Of a DNA stretch of 64,000 nucleotides, positions 22,930 through 33,600 are shown one piece after another (position 1 is the first letter of the stretch; each line of letters opens with the position of its first letter). The notes under the pieces were generated by a model, which saw only the letters and a program-made list of their open reading frames with translations, had not been told where the DNA came from and ran no database searches. The position numbers were made by a program, and so were the translations under genes. Origin of the DNA: Micropterix aruncella (lineage: Eukaryota; Arthropoda; Insecta; Lepidoptera; Micropterigidae); contig OX155955.1 of NCBI GenBank assembly GCA_944548615.1, positions 17,921,151 to 17,985,150 of the forward strand. The letters run 5' to 3'.

Positions 22930-23235
22930 CCCCTGCGTGTACCGGTTATGCGTCGGCACAATATCGGCGGCCGTAGCGGCCGATTCGGCGTAGCGACACC
23001 TCCGCGGACTGCTGTCACTAAATCAGCCGGCGATTAATTGCGACACGCCGGCCATCCGTCTTCGTGACGCGGCGGCCGCAGCAGCAGCGCAGCCGGAATC
23101 CGGCAGCGATGGACACCCGGTACGGCATCCTGGAAGCAGTCGTTCGAATTACCGCACGATTGGAGACCCTCCGCGACGCTCCGCGCCCATACACTGGCCT
23201 TGCATGGATTAACCCGCGCTGACAGACTGTTAATC
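22930..23235. other. CpG-rich island of unknown role
   Basis: About 300 bp much richer in GC and CpG than its surroundings, with GGCGGCCG, GCAGCAGCAGCGCAGCCGG and CGCGACGCTCCGCGCCC. There is no long open frame and no copy elsewhere in the window. It may be a single-copy regulatory element or a promoter-proximal exon. Function cannot be read from the sequence. Confidence 0.4.
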
Positions 23236-23441
23236 AGGTGTTTATTGCAAAGAGACTATGATCGCCACTAATTGCAATTCTGAAAACGGACGTGTAATGG
23301 AATGACTTGCTAGGGCTGAAGTTTATTCCCTTCGTGATCTATTTTGTTTTTTCTCAATAGCGTACTGAACGCGAAAATGGCAGAGTATCAAATTTCCAGC
23401 CATATATTATTAGGTACACTGTTAAAAGTTTCTGAAAAATC

Positions 23442-23795
<354 letters not shown>

Positions 23796-24059
23796 AATAA
23801 ATAGTAGCATAAAAATAATAGCAAATAGATTCACAATAATTTTGTACAACATTAAAAAAAGGGAAAAGAAATATTCCGATGATTTAAAATTATTTATTTT
23901 GAACAGAAAAATATACAACGCTCAGTAAAATTAATGATATATACAATTTAATTTAAAATAAATTTAACTTAAAAGGAAATTTAATGGGCGTAAATATAAA
24001 TTTATTAGTTTACAAATATATTTTCGATATAGGTTTTGGCGAAAAAACGGAGTTCAATG

Positions 24060-24830
24060 ACCGATGGATTACCTCTTACAATTAGAGTGGGGCCATTCAC
24101 TTTACGACCCTCTAGTGAGCAGTTTAGGATAACCAAGAGTTCCCGGGTGAATATCATCGAATAAATTGCGCAAAAAGATAGTCCGTTGAGTCGAGTTATG
24201 ATGCTTGAGAATTCTGGGAATCCACTATAGATTCCTAATCAGATGGGGAGTGCCGGCTGGAGGATTGACCACTGGCGAGGGGCGAAGCTGCCTTGGTCTT
24301 CCTTGGTCCAGTCTATCCTTCCCTAAGGCCGCGTTGAGTGTCGTCCTAATCCGGACGTTGTATTTGTGCAGGGATCTCTTGGGAGGATATAGTTGGAGGC
24401 GGATAATCGAAGTAGGCCAGACATAGGTGGCTGCTGTTGCGAAGGCCGTCGATCTACGGCAGGACTTCATCCAGCAGAGGAGCAGATAGGGCGGGAACAC
24501 TCGAGGGCGGGCGCTGCGGGCAGTCGACCGTCGCCTATTTACACCTACTTTCCCCAGGGTCCAGAGTGTCGGGAACCTCCCTGATTCCCGGCCGAGGAGT
24601 ACCTTCCGGGGCGGGAGCTGTGCTGCGGTCGTCGAAGAAGAGCTGCGGACGAGGAGAAGGCCGCATTGGCGGCGCTTACGCGGACGTTCCCCGATCCCCA
24701 CGTGGTCTTCCCGGGATCGTCGTCGTTTTTCTATAATTACCTTGTTTCTATTAATACTAATTATATTCAATTCCATGAGTTGGGGTCTCTGAATTTCTAA
24801 CGGAGCCGCCCTAGGATAAGAGCTCATGCT
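24060..24830. other. GC-rich block with a long minus-strand frame (24225-24827)
   Basis: A GC-rich island in AT-rich DNA with long overlapping frames on both strands. The longest is a 200-codon minus-strand frame rich in Arg, Ser and Pro. The composition makes long frames likely by chance, and no domain is recognised. It has the look of a retrotransposon 5' or gag region, but nothing proves it. Confidence 0.3.
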
Positions 24831-25305
24831 TTACTACTAGTTTATAAACCGGACATTTTCGTTACTTATTCAATATCATTTTCATTATTTCATTCTTATT
24901 GGTATTTGATTGATATTTTATGATTTATAATTGTTTTAAGCGATACGATTCTTATATGCGATAAAATACGCGGTTCGGTAGCAACAGTCATACTAGTGGT
25001 AGAAAAGCACGATAATCGGCCATACGATTGTCTCGTGCGATTGTTTATACGGAATAAATCTTATTTGGAAAAGAACGGTGATCTTTTGAATTCCCAAAAT
25101 ATTACATAAAACTATAAATAGACTAATTATCGTTACATGGCATTTCATAGATACATATGAGTATGCGAAAAAAAAACTTTCGATTTCTTCTGAAATCAAA
25201 ATAATTTAGCAATGTTGTATGAGGACCCTGTAGTCAACAAAATAGTTCACTACCTACCTAGAATACCCGGACTTTGGAGCTATGCAAAGGGCAAATCCGA
25301 CACTC
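24831..25305. other. AT-rich non-coding stretch
   Basis: No gene or repeat recognised. Confidence 0.5.
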
Positions 25306-25532
25306 AGGTTGATATAACGATATAGATCGTACTTTCAGCCGTGAGGTGATTACACAGTGACTTAGGACAACACAGTCCACAGTCTAGCTCCGCCAACATG
25401 CCCGTAAGAAGCCAACGCCTTACCGCGTGGTACTGGAATGTGAAGCCAACGGGTCAACCTCACGCTAATACTACCAGATTTAGCTAGATTTCTCCGTCCT
25501 CCGGTCTGGTCACGGGTTCGGTCCGGTCACGG
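25306..25532 (+). repeat. Dispersed repeat family A, copy A3 (5' part only)
   Basis: It carries the family start (GATATAACGATAT.GATC, CTTTCAGCCGTGAGGTGA), CCCGTAAGAAGCCAACGCC and CTCCGGTCTGGTCACGGGTTCG, then stops abruptly. A short local repeat, TCCGGTCTGGTCACGGGTTCGGTCCGGTCACGGGTT, marks its end. Confidence 0.65.
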
Positions 25533-26329
25533 GTTTTTTTACTTACGTATGTGTTCTGTATAAAATAAATTAATACGTAACGGAATATAGTTTGCAATCG
25601 TTGGTGTAATATCGGTTTTACTTTAGAATAACAGAAACAATTTTTCTCATCCGATCGTCCGTTCCGCAGACAATATATAATGTGGGTAGTCTAATATTAG
25701 TTGAGAAAAATGGCCGTCGTGTTGTTTAGATGCTCGTCGCGGTTTATGTATTATAAACAAATAATGTTAAATCGTCTCCAAATTATAGAGAACCGCTATT
25801 TGCGAGTTACCAGTGGTATGGGAAAGTAGATAAATGTTGTGAAATGTGCATCGAATAGACAAATCTTGCGTTTTGTTCGGGCGCCGTTGACAGATGACGT
25901 AGAGCTGTGCAGTTCTTTGTTTACAAATTGTTTTGTTCCGTAATATCGAAAAAAATATCAAGTTCGTGATTATTTGTGCCAAAAGATCCGGTTCGAATTT
26001 CAAATCTCTTCCGTTATGAATAATTTGAAGTGAATGTGAATTATGTATAATTATCTTCCGTTATGAATAGTTATCAATAATTTGAAGTGCAAATATCACT
26101 CACTGTGTTGTAATTAATCATTGATTCTGTTTCGTCGCAACTGTGCTGTCACCGTCCATTTAATTATAATTAAGGTAAATTAATGATATTTCCACTTTTA
26201 ACATTAAAAATAAAATAATTTAACCGGAGCTTGTACCGTTCACACTGTAGCGTTGTAGCGTTGGGCGAGTATCGTCATTCGATTCACGGCTCGTATCATT
26301 CGATTTATTCGATTCACGGCTCACTTCTT
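25533..26329. other. AT-rich non-coding stretch
   Basis: No gene supported. TCTTCCGTTATGAATA occurs twice near 26005-26070, and short TCATTCGATT repeats lie at 26275-26335. Confidence 0.45.
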
Positions 26330-26773
26330 TTATTCGATCGACCATGAATTGGACCGATAGAAAAATGAATTAGCCTTGCAGTCTAAGCTGCATAGAACCA
26401 TTGAACTCCTTGAAGAAACGGAAATATAATAACGTGTTTTTTCTTTCAATGACAGCTGACGAGTGTGGTTCGCGAACTCGCGGTGAGTACAATCGACAGC
26501 TGCCTCGTTGAAGCCGCGAAATATTACACGACAGCCATACATTTCATACTTAACTGTTTTGTATAGTAGTATCCGGCATCTTGATGTGCAACGTGATTCC
26601 AGGTGTGTAATAATAAGATTCCAGAGCAAATGAAAAGCCTTGGAGAGGTCCAATTTAAAAAGATAATTATACATAATTTGGTAAGAAACCCAATTTATGG
26701 TATTAGGGAGTTTGAAAATTCTGAGTTTATTTTCCATGTTGATGATTAATGAAATGCGTAAAGTTTTAAACAT
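26330..26773 (-). other. Unidentified 147-codon open frame
   Basis: The frame contains LFKLDLSKAF, which resembles the DLSKAFD block of LINE reverse transcriptases. However, the flanking residues do not continue the RT pattern, and the conserved Asp after KAF is replaced by His. It may be a decayed LINE or chance. Confidence 0.25.
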
Positions 26774-27777
26774 AATGGTATTATGATAGCTGACATTCTA
26801 ATTTTCATATAACTTATTAAACATCTATTCATTTAAAAAAAAATACGAAGGCATATTGCTGGATTGACAATAAAATATATATTTTTTGATTATTCTACAT
26901 AGAATTTGCATTTCTATTTTAATATATTATTCTCCCTGACTCTTAAATCACATTAGTATAGTATATAGTAATGTGTTAGTATATTTTGATTATTTGTATT
27001 TAGGTAATATTGAATATAATATTACAGCGATGACAACTATCACGATAGTTATGTTTTTAATAATTAAATTTTTAGCATTTAATTTTGTGACGCATCCAAG
27101 TGTAGGAATGCCTATCTACTGGAGTAGTTGATTGTATTGTATTGTAACGATGGCATTTCTACAAAATATGAAATTCAGTCCTAGTATTCGGAAAATCAAA
27201 TATACGCGGCGTATCGTACGGATAGGACATGGTATTGTCAGTTCCAGATCTACGATTTTTCCGAGCCAGGCCAAAAACTTGACATTAGCGCTCGTCCATC
27301 ACCATCAAATATAATAGGTGTGATTTTTTGTGACCGTGGAAGGAGAACCCTTAAATTATTTTGCACTCTTTGTTACATAGTTGGTAATATTTTTTCCTTA
27401 TGTGGCACTAATAGAAAACATACAACCAGTGTAGACAACGCACAGGCCAGACTGTAAACACACCTTCGATCCTTAGGTCCCAGTAAATTTTTCTATCTAA
27501 TTTTGCTACAAATTTGCACGACGAGCTTTCCTTTTAGCGAAAGAATCTATTACCACATCCACTAATATTATCGAACCGCGTATGAAAGAGTAGTTGTTAA
27601 CAAAGTTAACCAACGCTAATTACTCGCACACCTAATCAGAAATATAAATACCGATCGTCGCTTGACGTTCTGCCGTTCGAATTGATTCGGCTTTGCTCGT
27701 GTAGCTCCATACCGTTCTCTCTGTGGGGATGATTTTTTCTAGACGCGACAGGAATTCCCCTGGTATTGACATCACTT
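26774..27777. other. AT-rich non-coding stretch
   Basis: No recognisable gene. A family A copy begins at its right end. Confidence 0.5.
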
Positions 27778-28403
27778 AGAGATGTCAACTTCAACGGGCG
27801 AATTTTTTATGTCTCCCGTGAGGTGAGCGTAGAAGACTTGGGACAAAGACAATCCACTGTCTAGTTACGTCACTCGCCCGTAAGAAGCCAACGCCTCACC
27901 GCGAGATAACCAGGTTAATCACCCAGCAGGCCGACACTCTCGCCCTTACTTCCAGTTGCAACCATATTACTCTGGTCTCCCGACTGGTTACAGGTTCGAC
28001 TCGCTTGCGTGGTCCTCTTCCTTACGTAGCGTTGATTTGGTGTATACCGAATCTATCGTGGACCACGGCATCCTTTTCCCGGCTCTTCACGCGGTATCGG
28101 GTAGCCGATTGGTTGTTTCAAGAGCAGTTACTGTAAGGTTAACAAGTACCCCGCTGTATAGGAAACAAAGCCCTTTACAGACTCCACTATCGGAATGCAT
28201 TATCGATTGTCAGACGCCGCACGGCGCAAAACGTCCAGGAGCGCCGGAAGGGCAATTCCTAGGAGAAACTAACCCGCATAGCAGAGTCCTACCCGGGCTC
28301 GGACTTCTGTGTGGAGGCTGCCGGATGGGTGTTGACCCGTGAGTTTAGCCGACCCTAACATATGGGTCTTAGTGGTCTAACTGCATAAGACCTCATTAGT
28401 TCC
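27778..28403 (+). repeat. Dispersed repeat family A, copy A4
   Basis: It begins GATGTCAACTTCAACGGGCGA and runs through GTGAGGTGAGCGTAGAAGAC, CGCCCGTAAGAAGCCAACGCC, ACCGAATCTATCGTGGACCA, CGGGTAGCCGATTGG, AGAGTCCTACCCGGGCTCG and GGTGTTGACCCGTGAG to CATTAGTTCCC. It is almost full length when compared with A5. A plus-strand frame (27956-28342) spans much of it, but it is not shared intact with other copies. Confidence 0.75.
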
Positions 28404-28842
28404 CTAAATGAACAATCGATGATGATGAATCGAACGAATGGACTTTAGTGAAACAAGTTTTTTAAAAAACACTTAAATTTTGCGCCCCTTGAATTGCCGT
28501 CCGGGGCAGGTACCCGGGTTTGTCCCCCCTCCTAAATCTAGGGCTGTGTATCGTAGGGATGGGGTACTATTTGCTACCACGGCAATAGCCAATCTAAGCA
28601 GTTTGCTCACTCGTAATCTTCGTTAATCGCCGCCGGGCCGATCGAAATGTAATGCGTATGCAAACGATAGGTGCAATGTTAACAGCTCCCGTGCCGCCTG
28701 CCTTGTTTCGCCACGCTAGTATTCGGCAATTACGTCACAATCGAATAGAAGCGCGCGGGCGGACATACAAATATAATGGTTATCCATACAATGGTCGGCC
28801 ATTCATATGAATTCCCGAAATGCAGTGCAAACATCGCGCCTC
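28404..28842. other. Host-side flank of the errantivirus
   Basis: Moderately GC-rich sequence without a gene. It directly precedes the GCAC target site. CCGTCCGGGGCAGGTACCCGGGTT near 28498 looks repeat-like but has no second copy here. Confidence 0.45.
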
Positions 28843-28846
28843 GCAC
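28843..28846 (+). repeat. Target site duplication GCAC, left copy
   Basis: GCAC directly precedes the 5' LTR and is repeated right after the 3' LTR at 35882-35885. Four-base duplications are standard for insect errantiviruses. Confidence 0.8.
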
Positions 28847-29220
28847 CGCAATGGATACCCATTAGTATGGAACCAACGACGAGTACCCAAGACTTATCAG
28901 CATTCAATATACTTATCACCAAAACAGAAACAAGACGGAAGCAGTTATCAAGAAAGTAATAAAGAATAAGGACTATCAACTGACCTGGTTGACCGCAAGA
29001 GCTGATAGGAAGAGACGAGACGTGAGAAGCAGATACCATGGAACTTTCTAGAGAATAAGCATTGATAACGTAATAGATAAATAATGTGTAATGTTAAATC
29101 GAATTAGAATACTTTGTCATTATTATTGTAACCTCAGTAGTGAGTAGACGTTTATAATTAAATATCAAATTAATAAAGTTTGCTTTTTTTATAACGTCAA
29201 CCGCGACACTCAACATAATT
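28847..29220 (+). repeat. 5' LTR
   Basis: 374 bp, starts CGCAATGGATACCCATTAG and ends CGACACTCAACATAATT. The start is set by where the 5' and 3' copies stop matching and by the adjoining GCAC duplication. An AATAAA lies at 29172-29177. A CCTCAGTAGTGAGTAGACG block near 29131 resembles an insect initiator and may mark the U3/R border. Confidence 0.93.
29172..29177 (+). promoter_or_regulatory. Polyadenylation signal in the 5' LTR
   Basis: AATAAA about 43 bp before the LTR end, followed by a T-rich stretch. The identical site in the 3' LTR (35833-35838) should end the genomic RNA. Confidence 0.6.
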
Positions 29221-29233
29221 GGCGCAGTCGGTA
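29220..29233 (+). promoter_or_regulatory. Primer-binding site (tRNA-Ser type)
   Basis: TGGCGCAGTCGGTA starts on the last base of the LTR. It is the primer-binding site known from 17.6/297-type errantiviruses, which use the 3' end of tRNA-Ser for minus-strand priming. Confidence 0.85.
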
Positions 29234-29386
29234 CTGGACCGCTTCACCTGCACAATCAAGTCACCTTTGGCGCATTTTGGGGAAACCTGCAGCTTCAATC
29301 AAACCTCTTGGACATCAGCTGGTATCCCGCCGATCGCAGAAGAAGACACGAAGAGCAGCGGTGGATTTCAATCCTTCGGAAGCGGA

Positions 29387-29415
29387 ATGAACACGGCAGT
29401 CACCTGGACGTTAAT
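29387..29415 (+). other. Candidate env first coding exon (29 nt) with splice donor
   Basis: An ATG at 29387 opens a frame that runs 29 nt to a consensus donor, GTGAGT, starting at 29416. Spliced to the acceptor at 33893/33894 the phases fit (2 + 1) and lead into the env frame. The combined N-terminus is hydrophobic, as expected of a signal peptide. Errantivirus env is known to be made from a spliced RNA; these particular sites are inferred. Confidence 0.6.
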
Positions 29416-29494
29416 GTGAGTCAAAATCCTTACTACCTGTCCTATTGTCTGCCTAATCCTGAAAAGGAATATTGTCGCTTCTTGCTACAAGGAA

Positions 29495-29622
29495 GTCATA
29501 TCTTTGACAAACAATAATAATCACCAAGTCATATCTTTGACAAATTATTTTATCGTCATAACTTTGGCAATAATTTAATAACCATATCTTTGGTAACAAT
29601 CTAATAGTCATAGCTTTGGCAA
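29495..29622 (+). promoter_or_regulatory. Array of five 16 bp motifs in the leader, insulator-like
   Basis: Copies of GTCATATCTTTGGCAA and close variants start at 29495, 29528, 29555, 29581 and 29607. Spacing is 33, 27, 26 and 26 bp, separated by AT-rich DNA. In Drosophila gypsy the same place holds about a dozen Su(Hw) sites with a TGCATA core that form an insulator. The motif here has a similar CATA plus pyrimidine-rich layout but is not identical. Binding by a zinc-finger protein is inference. Confidence 0.65.
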
Positions 29623-29669
29623 ATTAGATTTAATTATTTGAAAAGTAATTAAAGTAAATTGAAAATAAA

Positions 29670-30605
29670 ATGGATTTAGTAAAGGGATTCTTAGAAATTG
29701 TGCCACAGTTCAGTGGAAATGAGAAAAGCCTTGAGCATTTTATCTCAACTGGAGAGATGTTCCTAAATTTAGTAGGAAAAATGGAATGTAAAAATATGGA
29801 GCAAAGTCTCTTTGAAAATTTAGCGTTGAGAATGTTATTAACAAAAATTCACGAAAATTGTCGTGCAAAATTAAATTTAAATGATCTGAATTTAACATGG
29901 GAAAAGATAAAAGTAAACCTACGACAAGTTTTTTCGATTTCGCTTAATGAAGCAGCATTGCATGAGCAATTAATAAGAACGAAAATTTATGGAAATGAGA
30001 CATATGCAGAATTTAAAGAAAGGATACAGAATATTGCTAGTAAGTTAGAGAGTAAATTAGGGGAACAATCTTTGATAAAAATGACAGCAATAAATACGTT
30101 TATTAATAATATTCACGACAGAACGACTCAAACTATATTACGTATGAATAAGCCAGTAACACTACAGCAAGCGTTAGAGAGAGTAAACGAAAATCATTTG
30201 TATAGACCAGTATTTGGTCATCAGGGAAATAAATTTACACAGCGCAGAAACTTCAACCAAAATTTTGATAAAAGAAATTGGCAACCTCAAATGAATCCGA
30301 GATTTAACAACCCTCAAAATAACCATTACCAGAGAAACGTAAACATGCAGCAAGATAGTGTACGTCATTATAATAAACTTCCATCAGGAAGATATCAAAC
30401 ACAAACCCCGGTTAGACATGATACGTCAGCGGATGTTTCCATGAGATCTGCTATAAATAAAGGTATAAATTTTGGAACGCGATACAATCATACAAATGCC
30501 CCTCAAAATAAGTATGTAGCGGAAGAGTTATATTGTCACGAAGACAGTGAGGAAAATCAAGAGCAAAATTTTCAGGAAAGTTCTCGGGAAAACGAGCAAA
30601 CTTAA
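29670..30605 (+). CDS. gag: Gag polyprotein of the errantivirus
   Basis: 311 residues from an ATG in good context (AAAATAAAATGG). Gag forms the particle core and packages the RNA. The first 180 residues or so are helical and capsid-like, with ALRMLLTKIHENCRAKL and LRQVFSISLNEAALHEQL. The C-terminal third is Asn-, Gln- and Arg-rich, fitting nucleic-acid binding. There is no CCHC zinc knuckle, which is usual for errantivirus Gag. The frame ends TAA at 30603-30605 and overlaps the pol frame, which opens at 30551. No frame break is seen, so the copy looks functional. Confidence 0.9.
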   Translation: MDLVKGFLEIVPQFSGNEKSLEHFISTGEMFLNLVGKMECKNMEQSLFENLALRMLLTKIHENCRAKLNLNDLNLTWEKIKVNLRQVFSISLNEAALHEQLIRTKIYGNETYAEFKERIQNIASKLESKLGEQSLIKMTAINTFINNIHDRTTQTILRMNKPVTLQQALERVNENHLYRPVFGHQGNKFTQRRNFNQNFDKRNWQPQMNPRFNNPQNNHYQRNVNMQQDSVRHYNKLPSGRYQTQTPVRHDTSADVSMRSAINKGINFGTRYNHTNAPQNKYVAEELYCHEDSEENQEQNFQESSRENEQT

Positions 30606-33600
30606 TTTTATTCAATACAATCGATTCAAATACACTACCTATAATTAATATCCCTGAGATAAAATCAAAATTTTTAATAGATACAGGCTCAACAAAATCA
30701 TTTATATCCGAAGAAAAAGTAAATGAATATTTTTTACCTTATGTACGTAAAGAAGAATTTATAATTAAGACACCGCATGCTACGTCAAAGCATAACGGAG
30801 TCATAAAAATACCAGGTTTAAAAACACTCGCAGTACCAGGAGAATATAAGTTTTATATATATAATTTTAGTAAAAATTTTGATGGATTAATTGGCATAGA
30901 CTTATTAAACAAAATGAGTGCAAAAATAGACATAAAGAATAAAAAATTAATTACGAGAAAAGCACAAATAGACATACACTTGAAAGAATACGAATTACCG
31001 GAAAATTATAATATTGAAATAGATTCGGAAATATTAAAAGAAAAACTAAACGAAAACATGGAAAAAATTAGAACAGACCATCTAAATAGTGAAGAAAAAC
31101 AGATGATTATTAAGATATGCAAAAAGTTTAAAGACATTTTTTATCATGAAGATATACCATTATCTTTCACAAATAATATAAAACATGAAATCAAATTAAA
31201 AAACAACCAACCCATTTATCTAAGACCATATAGACAACCGCAAATACAACAAGCCGAAATAGAAAGGCAAATAAAAGATTTATATAACAAAAAAATAATA
31301 AGACCATCTTCGTCAGCTTGGTCTAGCCCTGTACACTTAGTACCAAAAAAGATGGACTCGTCAGGAAAGATAAAATATAGAATGGTGATAGATTATAGGA
31401 AAATCAATGAACAGACCATTGATGACAAATATCCACTACCTATTATAGAAGAGATATTTGATAAGTTAGGTAGAGCCCAATATTTTACTACACTAGATTT
31501 AGCAAGTGGGTACCATCAAGTGGAAATGCATCCAAAAGATGTGGAAAAAACTGCTTTTAGCACAAGCAGAGGACACTGGGAGTGGCTACGCCAACCCTTT
31601 GGCCTGAAAAACGGGCCAAGTACATTTTCTAGAATTATGGATAATATATTAAGGGATTTACAACCAGAAACGTGTTTAGTTTATTTAGATGATATAATAA
31701 TTTTTAGTGTAAGTATTCAAGAGCATTACGAAAAACTAACAAAGGTTTTTCAACGATTAAGAGAAGAAAATTTAAAGGTACAGTTAGATAAATCGCATTT
31801 TTTAAAGAAAGAATTAGAATATTTAGGACATGAAATAACAGCAAATGGTATAAAACCGAACGAAAAGAAAATAAAAGCAATAAGAGATTACCCCATACCT
31901 ACAACACATAAACAAGTAAAATCATTTCTTGGACTTTTAGGTTATTATAGAAAATTTATTAATAATATGGCAAAAATTAGCCAACCTTTAACAGAATGTT
32001 TGAAGAAAGGTAGAAAGGTTGAACATACAGAAAAATTTAAAAAAGCGTTCGGAGAATGTAAAAGTGTGTTACTCAACGAACCCTTGTTGCAATATCCTGA
32101 TTGGACAAAACCATTTGAATTAACTACAGATGCAAGTGAATTTGCACTTGGCAGTGTATTGAGTCAGAATGATCTACCAGTAGCATACGCTTCACGTACT
32201 TTATCTGATAGCGAGAGAAATTATAGTACGACAGAAAAAGAATTATTGGCAATAGTGTGGTCAACAAAATATTTTAGACCATATTTGTTTGGAAGAAAAT
32301 TCACTATATTTACAGACCATAAACCCTTAACTTGGTTATTTGCATTAAAAGAACCGAATTGTCGTTTAACAAGGTGGAAATTAAAATTGCAAGAATTTAA
32401 TTATGAGGTAAAATACAAAAAAGGAACAGCAAATTCAAATGCAGACGCACTTAGCAGAATTGTAATAAATCATATAGACTCAGAAGAAGAAATGGAAGTA
32501 GACGATAATAATAGCATTCAAGCAAATATAGATGAAGAGGAAATAAATACAGTAAATTCAGAAGTAGACCCAGAAGCAGGTGGTATACCAATAATAGAAG
32601 ACATTATAAATTCGAAATTAAGAAAAATTTATTTTTCAACAGCCCTAATAAATTCAATTATCAACTCAGACCAAAACGAAATAGAAATATACACGAACGG
32701 AGAAAATATGGAAGAAATATTTGCAGAATTAAAAACAATTTTAATTCCAAAAAAGAAATATTATTGTCATTTCGATACAAATGAACTATATGTTTTAGCG
32801 TCACGCGCATATAGTACCCTATTTAATAAAAACGGACCGAAATTAATAAAATGCACAAAAAAAGTAATTACAATAAAAACAACAGAGGAATATATCAGAA
32901 TAATTAAAAATAAACACGAATATTTACAAGCGCACACAGGTATAGTAGAAACATTAAAAGATTTGAAACAGACTTATTACTGGAAAAACATGAAAGAAAG
33001 TATTCAAGATTTTATAGACAAATGCGAACACTGTAAACAATCGAAATATGATCGGAACCCTATAAAAATAAAATTTAACGTTACACCAACAGCTTCAAAA
33101 CCTATGGAAGTACTACATTTAGACATCTATCAGTATGACAGCGTAATATTTTTAACGATAATAGATACGTTTTCAAAATATGCCCAAGCGGAAAAATTAA
33201 ATAATAAAACAGCGCAAACAATATCAAGAAAGTTGATAAAATTTTTTAGTAGATTCGGAATACCAACAAAAATAATAACAGATGGAGGTGAAATTAATAC
33301 TAAAATAACGCAAGAACTTTTAAAAGATTACGGAATAGAATGCCATATAACAACACCATATAATCAAAATTCTAACTCACCTATAGAAAGATTACATTCT
33401 ACACTTAAAGAACATTTAACAACATTAAGAAGACTTTATCCAAAGGATAGTATAAAAAATATTATGGATTATGCAATTACAGCATACAACCACAGTATTC
33501 ACTCAGTAATAAATAAAGCACCTATAGAAGTACACGCAGGATATTATACTACAAAAAATATTTTTTCAATATCTAATGAATCACATCTGATACAGGAATT

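Larger units (their letters stand above)
29221..29669 (+). other. Errantivirus leader (PBS to gag)
   Basis: 449 bp untranslated leader. It holds a possible env first exon (ATG at 29387, donor after 29415) and an array of five related 16 bp motifs at 29495-29622. Confidence 0.8.

Noticed and set aside
26330..26773. A LINE reverse-transcriptase call from LDLSKAF
   Set aside because: The motif is not followed by the expected Asp and downstream blocks, so it was kept only as an unidentified frame.
28803..29039. Minus-strand 78- and 75-codon frames repeated at 28803 and 35473
   Set aside because: They lie within the two LTRs, and the repetition simply reflects LTR identity.
30914..30916. ATG at 30914 as the true start of pol
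   Set aside because: Starting there would lose the protease DTGS motif, which is in the same frame upstream; frameshifting from gag explains the layout better.
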